This document shows, in pieces, positions 11,101 through 18,458 of a stretch of DNA of 64,000 nt. Made by a program: the position numbers and the translations under genes. A model generated the notes under the pieces. That model saw only the letters and a program-made list of their open reading frames with translations, made no database searches and was not told where the DNA came from. How positions within the stretch are numbered: the first letter of the stretch is position 1; the number at the start of each line of letters is the position of its first letter. The DNA comes from Candidatus Liberibacter europaeus (lineage in GTDB: Bacteria > Pseudomonadota > Alphaproteobacteria > Rhizobiales > Rhizobiaceae), in contig PSQJ01000002.1 of assembly GCA_003045065.1 (NCBI GenBank), forward strand, positions 248,001 through 312,000, given 5' to 3'.

Positions 11101-13503
11101 TTGGATAGTCAGCTTTTTAAAGGTATTCAAAAGCTTCAACGCGAAGGATTAAGTAAAAAAATAATCAAATTGCTTGATCGTATTGTAGAGCTTGAACAGG
11201 CATTGTCTAAACAAAAAATATTGCAAGATAGTACTTCTATTTTTGTTGGTGAAAACAATATTTTTAATCCTCTTATTCAAAAATTGTCTAGTGAATTGAC
11301 GCCTTTAAGAAGTTGGTTCAAGGGAGATCACATCCTTTTGCAAGAAGCTAAAGAGATAAGAGAAAAGTTATATAAGATACAGCAACAAAGACTTTCTTTG
11401 GAAGAAAGATTATTAGCCAAAGGATGGTTTGGAGAAGATATTAAGCCAAATGTGATTGATGCATATAGCAAGGATTCTACTAAGTTTCTAGAAGTAATCA
11501 ATAGCACCTTGGAATTTAAAATTTCTATAATGGAAAATGTTACTTTTGATGCATTTATTACAGGAATAAATCATGTTCATGATAGTAACTCTTACAAAAA
11601 CCTTGTAAAAGATTTGCAACATTTGAAAAATATTTGGCAAAAACATATTAGTAAGAGAGAGGTTTTCATAAAGGATACTCAGTTAGATATTTCCCAATGG
11701 ATGTTGCGTTGTGACGATGATCTTACCAAATTAATTGCACGTAATTATGAAGCTATAAGTAAACCTCGCTGGTTAAATGGGTGGATAAACTTAATGCATA
11801 TGGTGCAAGAAATGCAGGATAAAGGATTAAAATCGATACAAGAAGCGGTTTTTAATTCTACGCTTGATATTAAAAAATTAGAAGAAGGCGTATTGGTTGC
11901 GATATATAATCAACTTGCTAATGATATTTTGATGGATAAACCGAATTTAATGCATTATTCAGGAGTTAAGTTAACATCTAGGCAGAAAAGATTTCGTGAA
12001 TATGATAAGCGGGTGCAATTGCTTCAAAGGATGCGTATTTCCAGCGTAATTGGAAATCAGAATATAGTTCAAGGTGTTTCAGGAGGTCGAAAATCTGATT
12101 ACACTGAGTTATCTTTAATTCGTAGTGAATTAGGAAAAAAGACTCGTAATATTCCAATTCGCCAATTGATTTCTCGAGCTAAAAATTCTCTTCTACAATT
12201 AAAGCCATGTTTTATGATGAGTCCTATGTCTGTGGCTAATTATCTTGAGCCTGGAGACATTAATTTTGATCTTGTTATTATGGATGAATCTTCTCAGATC
12301 AAACCAGAAGATGCTTTAGGTGTTATTGCTCGTGGCAAACAAATCGTTGTAGTAGGAGATCCAAAACAGTTACCTCCTACTAGGTTTTTTGATTACGATA
12401 ATGATGGACAAGATTATGATGAAGAAGTTGCGGCGGTAAGTCAGACAGAGAGTATTTTAGATGCATTGTTGCCTTTATTTTCTATGCGACGATTGCAATG
12501 GCATTATCGATCACTAAATGAGAATCTCATTGCTTGTTCGAATTACCATTTTTATGATAACAGTCTGATAGTATTTCCTTCACCATATACTAATGTAGAT
12601 AGATATGGAATCGGATTTACTCATATAAAAAATGGTATTATGAAAGATAAATGTAATCCTGAAGAGGCTAAAATTATCGCATTGGCTGTTAGAGATCATG
12701 CAATTAAATATCCGCAAGAATCCTTGGGGGTTGTTGCAATGAACGCAAAGCAGCGTGATGAGATAGAAAACGCAATCAATAAGTTGTGTCGCAACGATAG
12801 TGAAGTAGAGCAAGCAATCAGTAAATTGCGAACAAATACAGATCCGTTCTTTATTAAAAATCTAGAAAATGTTCAGGGAGATGAACGAGATACAATTTTT
12901 ATTTCGTTTACTTATGGACCTAATGAATCTGGTGGTCGTATTTTTCAACGTTTTGGTCCTATTAATTCGGATGTTGGATGGAGACGTCTTAATGTGTTAT
13001 TTACTCGCGCTAGAAAACGAATAAATGTTTTTAGTACTATGCGATATTTAGATGTTTTAGTTGATTCCGATTCGAAGCGTGGAGTTCGAGTAATGCGTGA
13101 CTTTTTGCGTTTTGCTGAAACGGGATTTATGGAACATGCGCCTAAAGATACTAACAAAAAATCAGATAGTGATTTTGCAGTATCTGTAATGAATGAGCTT
13201 AGAAAGGCTGGTTTTAGTTGTGATTCTCAATTAGGGAATATGGGGTTTTCCATTGATGTGGCTGTACGTGACCCATCTAATCCGGATCAATACTTGATGG
13301 GAATTGAATGTGATGGAGAGATTTATAATTCTGCTAAATCTGCACGAGATAGAGATCGTCTTAGACATGAGGTTTTAGAGCGTATGGGATGGAAAATTCG
13401 ACGGATTTGGTCTGTAGATTGGTTTAGTAATCCGGATGAGGTTCTTGAGCCTATTATTCGTGATCTACGTAAATTTACGAGCAAAAGTCATGCTGTTAAT
13501 TAG
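8161..13503 (+). CDS. Giant DUF4011-type superfamily 1 helicase with C-terminal Vsr-like nuclease domain
   Basis: 1,780 residues, the largest protein in the window. The N-terminal part (LRRKLLDLTIRNKLLNF-like opening, about 15-40) matches the DUF4011 start of large SF1 helicases. Motif I is GPPGTGKS at 434-441; the next motifs come only about 930 residues later: DESSQ at 1375-1379, GDPKQLPPT at 1399-1407 and LNVLFTRARKR at 1610-1620. The last 120 residues look like a restriction-endonuclease fold (MTES_1575/Vsr type): D1699, E1716-x-D1718-G, then RIWSVDWF. Such proteins are found in defence islands, and a helicase-Vsr single-gene system (Hhe) has been described. The substrate is unknown. The frame is intact and ends in a perfect stem-loop. 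Confidence 0.85.
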   Translation: MGEQFRVDNSKRKYVMQSLEEMRRKLLDLTIRNKLLNFPIDQTSSSLRILNTSPNHIYQYIFSEEVMKFASLPVPTRKQIQEYKLSNIGDYRSIDEKVWADKLGIYINYDLPMEYKFDDEEKNYQTLKNARDLLVKHLKNQDSPIDINEIEKQIGIGLNKLTALIKNNGYTDIEDFMRSIQDGEPLKSRHFHHRLAANHMQTFHFPENLDVILRSINEKSHNSIRETGTSILYIVLGFLEWYEADDYDNPRLAPLFIMPVSLEKGNLASQQEISQYNLRYTGEEILLNFSLKEKLQNDFGIVLPPITEGTWPEDYFLKVHDIIEKSKPHWSIRRYVVLGLLNFSKMLMCLDLDHTRWPEGKDSILNHEIIQRLFIAQSSDNDKTSTDCSHKDVEYNIDEIKDIHDNFPLIDDADSSQHSALIDVINGKNLVIEGPPGTGKSQTITNIIAIAMLHGKKVLFCAQKMAAIEVVKQRLEKAGLGDFCLELHSHKAHKRAVLEDLRKCVYNRNIKENPKEIDVETTRYEELKEQLNLYAKEINQPWQNTELTIHQILMGVSRYRFELNLDPAKLHIDGLSGKNADRLFRSRLEDQVKTFRDAVLEFHKHAGENAQLTDHPWYGVHSSDIHVLNCRRAISSLGNWHSALTDWQKDYYSFLDRYAIQDKRHQSLCWQEHLIDAVDQMPMLSKSVCFEAFKKFDDDSISFIQQWIEEFNRIRDDFIDIKSYLAPKRLDDLRAFKDIPVFPSVYEEFGICMNSSFSDVSNIISSLKEIMISCEKYWTSFSELIQDFPPAFANKIIANRQGFQNAVLIMDLAVELPVSLLRYRDSLFCNDGIDSVLEELSERLDSLNLLRESLDDVFNIKKLPSAEVLKSLNKDLHSSGLFSSFSASWKQAKKSLLGLAKNPSISWNTLYAQLPNAHQFVVELNKLDKRNFANTLGEHYQGLSTDIVALQKIRGWYRRVRQIWNDNSELSSVPINGFLILDSQLFKGIQKLQREGLSKKIIKLLDRIVELEQALSKQKILQDSTSIFVGENNIFNPLIQKLSSELTPLRSWFKGDHILLQEAKEIREKLYKIQQQRLSLEERLLAKGWFGEDIKPNVIDAYSKDSTKFLEVINSTLEFKISIMENVTFDAFITGINHVHDSNSYKNLVKDLQHLKNIWQKHISKREVFIKDTQLDISQWMLRCDDDLTKLIARNYEAISKPRWLNGWINLMHMVQEMQDKGLKSIQEAVFNSTLDIKKLEEGVLVAIYNQLANDILMDKPNLMHYSGVKLTSRQKRFREYDKRVQLLQRMRISSVIGNQNIVQGVSGGRKSDYTELSLIRSELGKKTRNIPIRQLISRAKNSLLQLKPCFMMSPMSVANYLEPGDINFDLVIMDESSQIKPEDALGVIARGKQIVVVGDPKQLPPTRFFDYDNDGQDYDEEVAAVSQTESILDALLPLFSMRRLQWHYRSLNENLIACSNYHFYDNSLIVFPSPYTNVDRYGIGFTHIKNGIMKDKCNPEEAKIIALAVRDHAIKYPQESLGVVAMNAKQRDEIENAINKLCRNDSEVEQAISKLRTNTDPFFIKNLENVQGDERDTIFISFTYGPNESGGRIFQRFGPINSDVGWRRLNVLFTRARKRINVFSTMRYLDVLVDSDSKRGVRVMRDFLRFAETGFMEHAPKDTNKKSDSDFAVSVMNELRKAGFSCDSQLGNMGFSIDVAVRDPSNPDQYLMGIECDGEIYNSAKSARDRDRLRHEVLERMGWKIRRIWSVDWFSNPDEVLEPIIRDLRKFTSKSHAVN

Positions 13504-13565
13504 AAATATTATATATTGTTAAAATAAATGTTATTATTGTGAGTCACTAATATTTTGTATACTAC

Positions 13566-13591
13566 ATGCTCCTAAATATATTTAGGAGCAT
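13566..13591 (+). terminator. Stem-loop terminator after the helicase gene
   Basis: A perfect 26-base palindrome, with 13-base arms ATGCTCCTAAATA and TATTTAGGAGCAT, lies 62 bases after the helicase stop. The GCTCC/GGAGC core gives stability in this AT-rich sequence, and CATGGTCATTTTATATT follows. A symmetric site could alternatively be an operator for the lipoprotein gene starting at 13636. Confidence 0.55.
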
Positions 13592-13635
13592 CATGGTCAT
13601 TTTATATTATGATTATTTTAAGAAAGTATTTTGAA

Positions 13636-14298
13636 ATGAAGAATTATTCATTGTCAATTTTAGCTATTATTTTATTCCTATCTACTTGTGTTAGTAGTTG
13701 TAAAAATCAAGAAATTGTGAGACCAAAGAATGAAGGGATTAAGAATATAATCTTTTCAGAAAAATCTGTTTGGAAGTATGATGGTGAAATTTTATCAAAA
13801 TGTAGGATGCATGGTGATATTGAAAATTGTATTTTTGAAAGCATTAAAAAAACTGGAGGAACGATAGAAGCATTACAAGCGGCTCAATATTTAACACAAA
13901 ATTTTGAACCTGCTTATGTGAGTAACTATAAGAAAGAAGGTTTGATAGGTGTTTTAACGGTTGAATATCCTCTAAGGGCTAATGAAAATACTGGAACTTT
14001 ATTGATTCCTGCTATAGGAGGGCCTATCATTGATGTTGATAAAATAACCGAAAATTGTCTCCCTTCGTCTCCAGTTTGGAAATCTTTTGAAAAGAAGCAT
14101 CCTGAACTTATGTATGTTTCAGGATACATGTTAAGAAAAGAACAAACAGATAGGGATATGCGATTGATTTTTTCTTATCCTTTGAGAACTTGTCGTATTT
14201 GTGATGATATTGGTTCAATTGATATTACCTATAATTTTACGATTAAAGGTATATTTATAGCATGCTCCTTATCTGATATCAGATATGGTAATTTATAA
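13636..14298 (+). CDS. Cysteine-rich putative lipoprotein, unknown function
   Basis: Not recognised. From the ATG at 13636 it encodes 220 residues beginning with a signal sequence, MKNYSLSILAIILFLSTC, and a lipobox VSSC that would lipidate Cys22. The frame is open nine codons further upstream (ATG 13609), but those residues would spoil the signal peptide. The mature part holds several further cysteines (KCRMHG, ENCIFES, ENCLPSS, RTCRICDD), suggesting disulphides outside the inner membrane. It follows the helicase gene but a stem-loop lies between, so a functional link is doubtful. No membrane helix besides the signal. Confidence 0.65.
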   Translation: MKNYSLSILAIILFLSTCVSSCKNQEIVRPKNEGIKNIIFSEKSVWKYDGEILSKCRMHGDIENCIFESIKKTGGTIEALQAAQYLTQNFEPAYVSNYKKEGLIGVLTVEYPLRANENTGTLLIPAIGGPIIDVDKITENCLPSSPVWKSFEKKHPELMYVSGYMLRKEQTDRDMRLIFSYPLRTCRICDDIGSIDITYNFTIKGIFIACSLSDIRYGNL

Positions 14299-14726
14299 TA
14301 CCATTATAATGATCTAGTTATATTTTTTTATAATTTACGCCAAATAGATGCGCATAGCGTTTATCAATTTAATTTAAATATTTTAAATTAAACCATACCT
14401 GCATCCTGGGATTTTGGTATGCCGAAAATTGTGCATACGGAGTGGAAAATTATTGGAAACCGGCAATCCTTAGAACGATTCTATATATTATATCCTAATA
14501 AGATTATTTGTTCTTTAATACTTTATATAATTGCATGTACAAGACGGATAGCAATGTTAATCCTAGAATTAAATTCCTATTATAACGAGAAAATTAGGTG
14601 AATTGTTGTTTAAATCTGTGGAGTTGCAATAAGGAAATTATAGGTTTGTAAATGACTCTAGGATTCGGTATTCAGGGATACTTAAGCTATTTATTTTATG
14701 ATATTTTTTATCTTTATAAGAATATA
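14299..14726. other. Spacer between convergent lipoprotein gene and uvrA, with structured sequence
   Basis: No convincing gene; a 60-codon frame starting at 14419 lacks a ribosome binding site and motifs. Two neighbouring structures are visible: an 11-base inverted repeat at 14368-14392 (TTTAATTTAAA, loop TAT, TTTAAATTAAA), then CATACC (14394-14399) pairing with GGTATG (14416-14421) around an inner ATCC/GGAT pair. The position between convergent genes suits transcription termination from both sides. A small structured RNA cannot be excluded. Confidence 0.4.
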
Positions 14727-17627
14727 TTAAGGAACATTTTCTGCAGATTGTTTATTTTTTAGGATGTTTTTTAGAAATCTTCCGGTATGAGATGTATGTT
14801 CTTTCGCAATGTCTTCTGGTGTGCCATATGCAATTATTTTGCCTCCATCATCTCCTCCTTCAGGACCAAAATCCAAGATCCAATCAGCTGTTTTGATTAC
14901 TTCTAGATTATGTTCAATTACAATAATTGAATTACCTTTATCAACTAGTGTATGCAAAATTTCCAATAGTTTAGCGATGTCATGATAGTGTAATCCAGTT
15001 GTAGGTTCATCTAGAATGTATAGAGTATTTCCGGTAGCTTGTTTTGATAGTTCTTTAGCAAGTTTTACTCGTTGTGATTCTCCTCCCGACAAGGTATTGG
15101 CAGTTTGTCCAATTTTTAGGTATCCAAGTCCAACATCTTTAAGAGGTTTTAATTTGTTGTAGATTGCTGGAATAGTGACAAAAAAATCCATACTTTCTTC
15201 AACAGTCATTGAAAGGATATCGGCTATTGATTTTTCTTTAAAACGTATATTCAAAGTTTCGGAGGTATAGCGTTTGCCATTACATACATCACAAGTGATA
15301 TACACATCTGGGAGAAAATGCATTTCAATCTTGGTAACGCCATTGCCTTCACAAGTCTCACATCTTCCTCCTTTTACGTTAAAAGAAAAACATCCAGCCT
15401 TATATCCCAATACTTTTGATTCTGGTAGATTGCTAAACCATTCTCGAATTGGTGTAAATGCTCCAACGTAAGTTGCTGGATTTGAACGAGGTGTGTGACC
15501 AATCGGTGACTGATTTATGTTAACTACTTTGTCAATGTATTCAAGTCCGTCAATACGATCATAAATTCCTGGAGTATTCCGAGACCCCATAACAATGCGT
15601 AAAGCTGCTTTATATAAAGTAGATATGAGAAAAGTAGATTTTCCTCCTCCTGATATGCCGGTAACCGCAGTAAATAACCCAAGAGGTATAGAGGCTGTAA
15701 TGTTTTTCAAATTATTGCTTCGTGCATTGGTAATACGAATCATGCGATCTATATTGCAAGCACGTCTTTTTTCTGGTATTTTTATATTCATTTTTCCCGA
15801 TAGATAATCTCCAGTAAGAGAATTAGGATTTGCTATAATTTGGGATGGAGATCCTTCCGCTATTATTTTTCCGCCATTAATACCAGCTTCTGGCCCTATA
15901 TCCACAATATGATCTGCTGCTAGCATTGTTTCTTCATCGTGTTCAACAACAATAACGGTATTGTCTAGATCTCGAAGATGTTTGAGGGTGTTGATGAGTT
16001 TGGTATTGTCACGCTGATGTAATCCTATAGAAGGCTCATCTAATACATAAATCACTCCGGTTAATCCAGATCCTATTTGAGATGCAAGACGTATGCGTTG
16101 ACTTTCTCCATTGGAGAGCATATTTGCTCTACGGGATAGACTTAAATAATTAAGTCCTATTTCTACAAGAAAATTAATTCTTTTATCAATTTCTGTAAGG
16201 ATTGATTTTGCAATTTCATTGGCTTTAGGGGTTATTTTCGTTGGTATTTGATTAAACCAAGCCTGTGCTTTTTTTATTGACATATCTGCAACTTCTCCGA
16301 TATGCATCCCGTCAATTTTTACAGATAGAGCTTCTTTCTTAAGACGATATCCATTACAAATCACACAAGGAGATGATGACATATAACGTTGAATCATTTC
16401 TTGCATAGTTTTTGAATCGGATTCCTTCCAACGTTTCTCTAATGAGGGAATAATTCCCTTAAAAGAAAAATTTGTGTTTAAATTATTTCTATTAAAACAT
16501 TGATATGTAATGTTATTTGTACCATATAGGAGTATTTTTTGAACATCTTCGGAAATATTGCACCAATTATCTTCAAGGGAGAATCCTAATATTTTACCTA
16601 GATCAGTAAGAATTTTAGTGTGATACTGGGATAGAGGAATAAACCAAGGTGCAATTGCGCCATCATTTAATGTTAATTTTGGATTTGGTATTACAAGTCT
16701 TTCATCTATTTTTTGGCTTATTCCTAGACCATCACAATTATTACATGCGCCTGCTGGATTATTAAAAGAAAATGTACGAGGTTCTATTTCAGAAACACTA
16801 AAGCCCGAAATAGGACATGCGAACCTTTCGGAAAAAACTATATATTGAGGGGAGGCATTGGTAGTATCATCATCCATACTTTGTACGGAAGAGATAGATT
16901 GAGAATTTATGATTTCAGCAGTAGCTAGGCCATTGGTTAGTGTCAAACAAGTCTTTAGGCTGTTAATAATTCTAGATCTAATATTTTCATGAACAACAAT
17001 GCGATCTACTACTACATCAATGTTATGTTTATAGTTTTTTTCAAGATTTGGTGCTTCGGATATTTGATATAAATTTCCATCAATCTTTATTCGTTGGAAT
17101 CCTTGTTTTAATATTTCTGCAATTTCTTTCTTATACTCTCCTTTGCGATTTCGCACTATAGGTGCAAGAAGATACATTCGAGTTCCTTGTTCGTATGATA
17201 GAATACGATCAGCCATTTGGCTAACAGTTTGTCTTTCTATAGGAAGACCTGTCTTAGGAGAATGGGGGATTCCTATCCGTGCAAACAGTAATCGCAAATG
17301 ATCGTGAATTTCTGTTATGGTTCCAACAGTGGATCGAGGATTTTGTGATGTGTTTTTTTGTTCAATAGAAATGGTAGGAGATAAGCCATCAATACGGTCT
17401 ACGTTTGGTTTTTTGATATTGCCCAAAAATTGTCGAGCATATGTAGAAAGGCTTTCCACATAGCGTCTTTGTCCTTCAGCATGAATTGTGTCGAATGCTA
17501 AAGAAGATTTTCCTGATCCAGAGACTCCAGTTATAACAATTAACTTGCCTCGTGGGAGTTTTATGCTAATATTTTTAAGATTATGTTCACGTGCTCCGTG
17601 AATAGAAATGGTTTTTATTTCGTTCAT
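14727..17627 (-). CDS. uvrA: Excinuclease ABC subunit A
   Basis: 966 residues, full length. UvrA is the damage sensor of nucleotide excision repair, a dimeric ABC ATPase that loads UvrB. The first Walker A is GVSGSGKSSLAFDT near residue 32, followed by the UvrB-binding region. The family zinc module shows CPISGF and CNNCDGLG. The first signature is SNGESQRIRLASQIG; the second half has GGGKSTFL, a zinc finger CETCEGNG ... CDVCNGKRY, LSGGESQRVKLAKEL and ILDEPTTGLH. It is transcribed divergently from ssb, as in many Rhizobiales. Confidence 0.98.
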   Translation of the reverse strand: MNEIKTISIHGAREHNLKNISIKLPRGKLIVITGVSGSGKSSLAFDTIHAEGQRRYVESLSTYARQFLGNIKKPNVDRIDGLSPTISIEQKNTSQNPRSTVGTITEIHDHLRLLFARIGIPHSPKTGLPIERQTVSQMADRILSYEQGTRMYLLAPIVRNRKGEYKKEIAEILKQGFQRIKIDGNLYQISEAPNLEKNYKHNIDVVVDRIVVHENIRSRIINSLKTCLTLTNGLATAEIINSQSISSVQSMDDDTTNASPQYIVFSERFACPISGFSVSEIEPRTFSFNNPAGACNNCDGLGISQKIDERLVIPNPKLTLNDGAIAPWFIPLSQYHTKILTDLGKILGFSLEDNWCNISEDVQKILLYGTNNITYQCFNRNNLNTNFSFKGIIPSLEKRWKESDSKTMQEMIQRYMSSSPCVICNGYRLKKEALSVKIDGMHIGEVADMSIKKAQAWFNQIPTKITPKANEIAKSILTEIDKRINFLVEIGLNYLSLSRRANMLSNGESQRIRLASQIGSGLTGVIYVLDEPSIGLHQRDNTKLINTLKHLRDLDNTVIVVEHDEETMLAADHIVDIGPEAGINGGKIIAEGSPSQIIANPNSLTGDYLSGKMNIKIPEKRRACNIDRMIRITNARSNNLKNITASIPLGLFTAVTGISGGGKSTFLISTLYKAALRIVMGSRNTPGIYDRIDGLEYIDKVVNINQSPIGHTPRSNPATYVGAFTPIREWFSNLPESKVLGYKAGCFSFNVKGGRCETCEGNGVTKIEMHFLPDVYITCDVCNGKRYTSETLNIRFKEKSIADILSMTVEESMDFFVTIPAIYNKLKPLKDVGLGYLKIGQTANTLSGGESQRVKLAKELSKQATGNTLYILDEPTTGLHYHDIAKLLEILHTLVDKGNSIIVIEHNLEVIKTADWILDFGPEGGDDGGKIIAYGTPEDIAKEHTSHTGRFLKNILKNKQSAENVP

Positions 17628-17650
17628 ATGCTGATAAAATCACTTTTAAA

Positions 17651-17664
17651 GGGTATATATACCC
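17651..17664. promoter_or_regulatory. 14-bp perfect palindrome upstream of uvrA
   Basis: GGGTATATATACCC is a perfect dyad 24 bases upstream of the uvrA start in the divergent uvrA-ssb spacer. It stands out by its G/C ends. It does not match the alphaproteobacterial LexA box (GTTC-N7-GTTC), which I could not find nearby. It could be an operator or part of the transcript leader. Confidence 0.3.
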
Positions 17665-17841
17665 GATTATCTTACCATAAGTATTATGAGTATTGTAATC
17701 TGTAAAGTAGGATAGGAAAATATATTTTGCGGATAAAGGAAAAAATAATATATGTTTGTTGTGCGTTTAATGGATCTGTAGATTTTGGTTATGATTATTA
17801 TCTTTTGAGTTGTAAAAAATACGTGAATGGGGTGTTTATAA

Positions 17842-18309
17842 ATGTCTGCTAGTGTCAATAAAGTTATTTTAATAGGAAATCTAGGAGCAGATCCGGATAT
17901 TCGTCATACACAAGATGGGCGCAAGATTGTAAATATTAGAATTGCCACTTCTGAGCATTGGAAGGATCGTAATACAAATGAACGCCGTGAGAAAACGGAA
18001 TGGCATTCTGTAGTTATTTTTTCCGAGGAACTTTGTAAAGTTGTTGAGAAGTATGTTAACAAAGGGGATAAAATTTTTTTGGAAGGATCTCTTCAGACTC
18101 GCAAATGGCAGGATCAATCTGGTAATAATCGTTATACTACTGAGATTATTATGAGAAGCATGGTTATGCTTGATCGTCGTAGGGATTCGTTGAATGAAGG
18201 CGGGCAGAATAGTGATAATTCAACAGAAAATACTGTTGAAAATCGTTATTCAGCACCTAAAGCAGACAATGTATTCTCTGATGATCTTGACGATGATATT
18301 CCATTTTAG
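17842..18309 (+). CDS. ssb: Single-stranded DNA-binding protein
   Basis: 155 residues. The OB fold occupies about 1-110: VNKVILIGNLGADPDIRHTQ, then NIRIATSEHWKD, TEWHSVVIF and GDKIFLEGSLQTRKWQD. A low-complexity acidic and asparagine-rich linker leads to the C-terminal tip DDDIPF, the docking peptide for repair and replication proteins. SSB coats single-stranded DNA in replication, recombination and repair. It lies between divergent uvrA and downstream gyrA, the conserved Rhizobiales order. Confidence 0.98.
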   Translation: MSASVNKVILIGNLGADPDIRHTQDGRKIVNIRIATSEHWKDRNTNERREKTEWHSVVIFSEELCKVVEKYVNKGDKIFLEGSLQTRKWQDQSGNNRYTTEIIMRSMVMLDRRRDSLNEGGQNSDNSTENTVENRYSAPKADNVFSDDLDDDIPF

Positions 18310-18458
18310 TAACCCTATATGAGTAGTTTGCAAGTTGATAAGGATTAATTTTTTTGTGTTGTTAAAATTTTTTCTTCTTATTACTTAGTTTTATGTTGAT
18401 ACGTCTATTTCGGTAATTTCAAAAATTAGACTAATTTAAAGAAGGATCGCGTAATCCG

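Noticed and set aside
14419..14601. 60-codon plus-strand frame
   Set aside because: No ribosome binding site, no recognisable domain, and located in a structured spacer between convergent genes.
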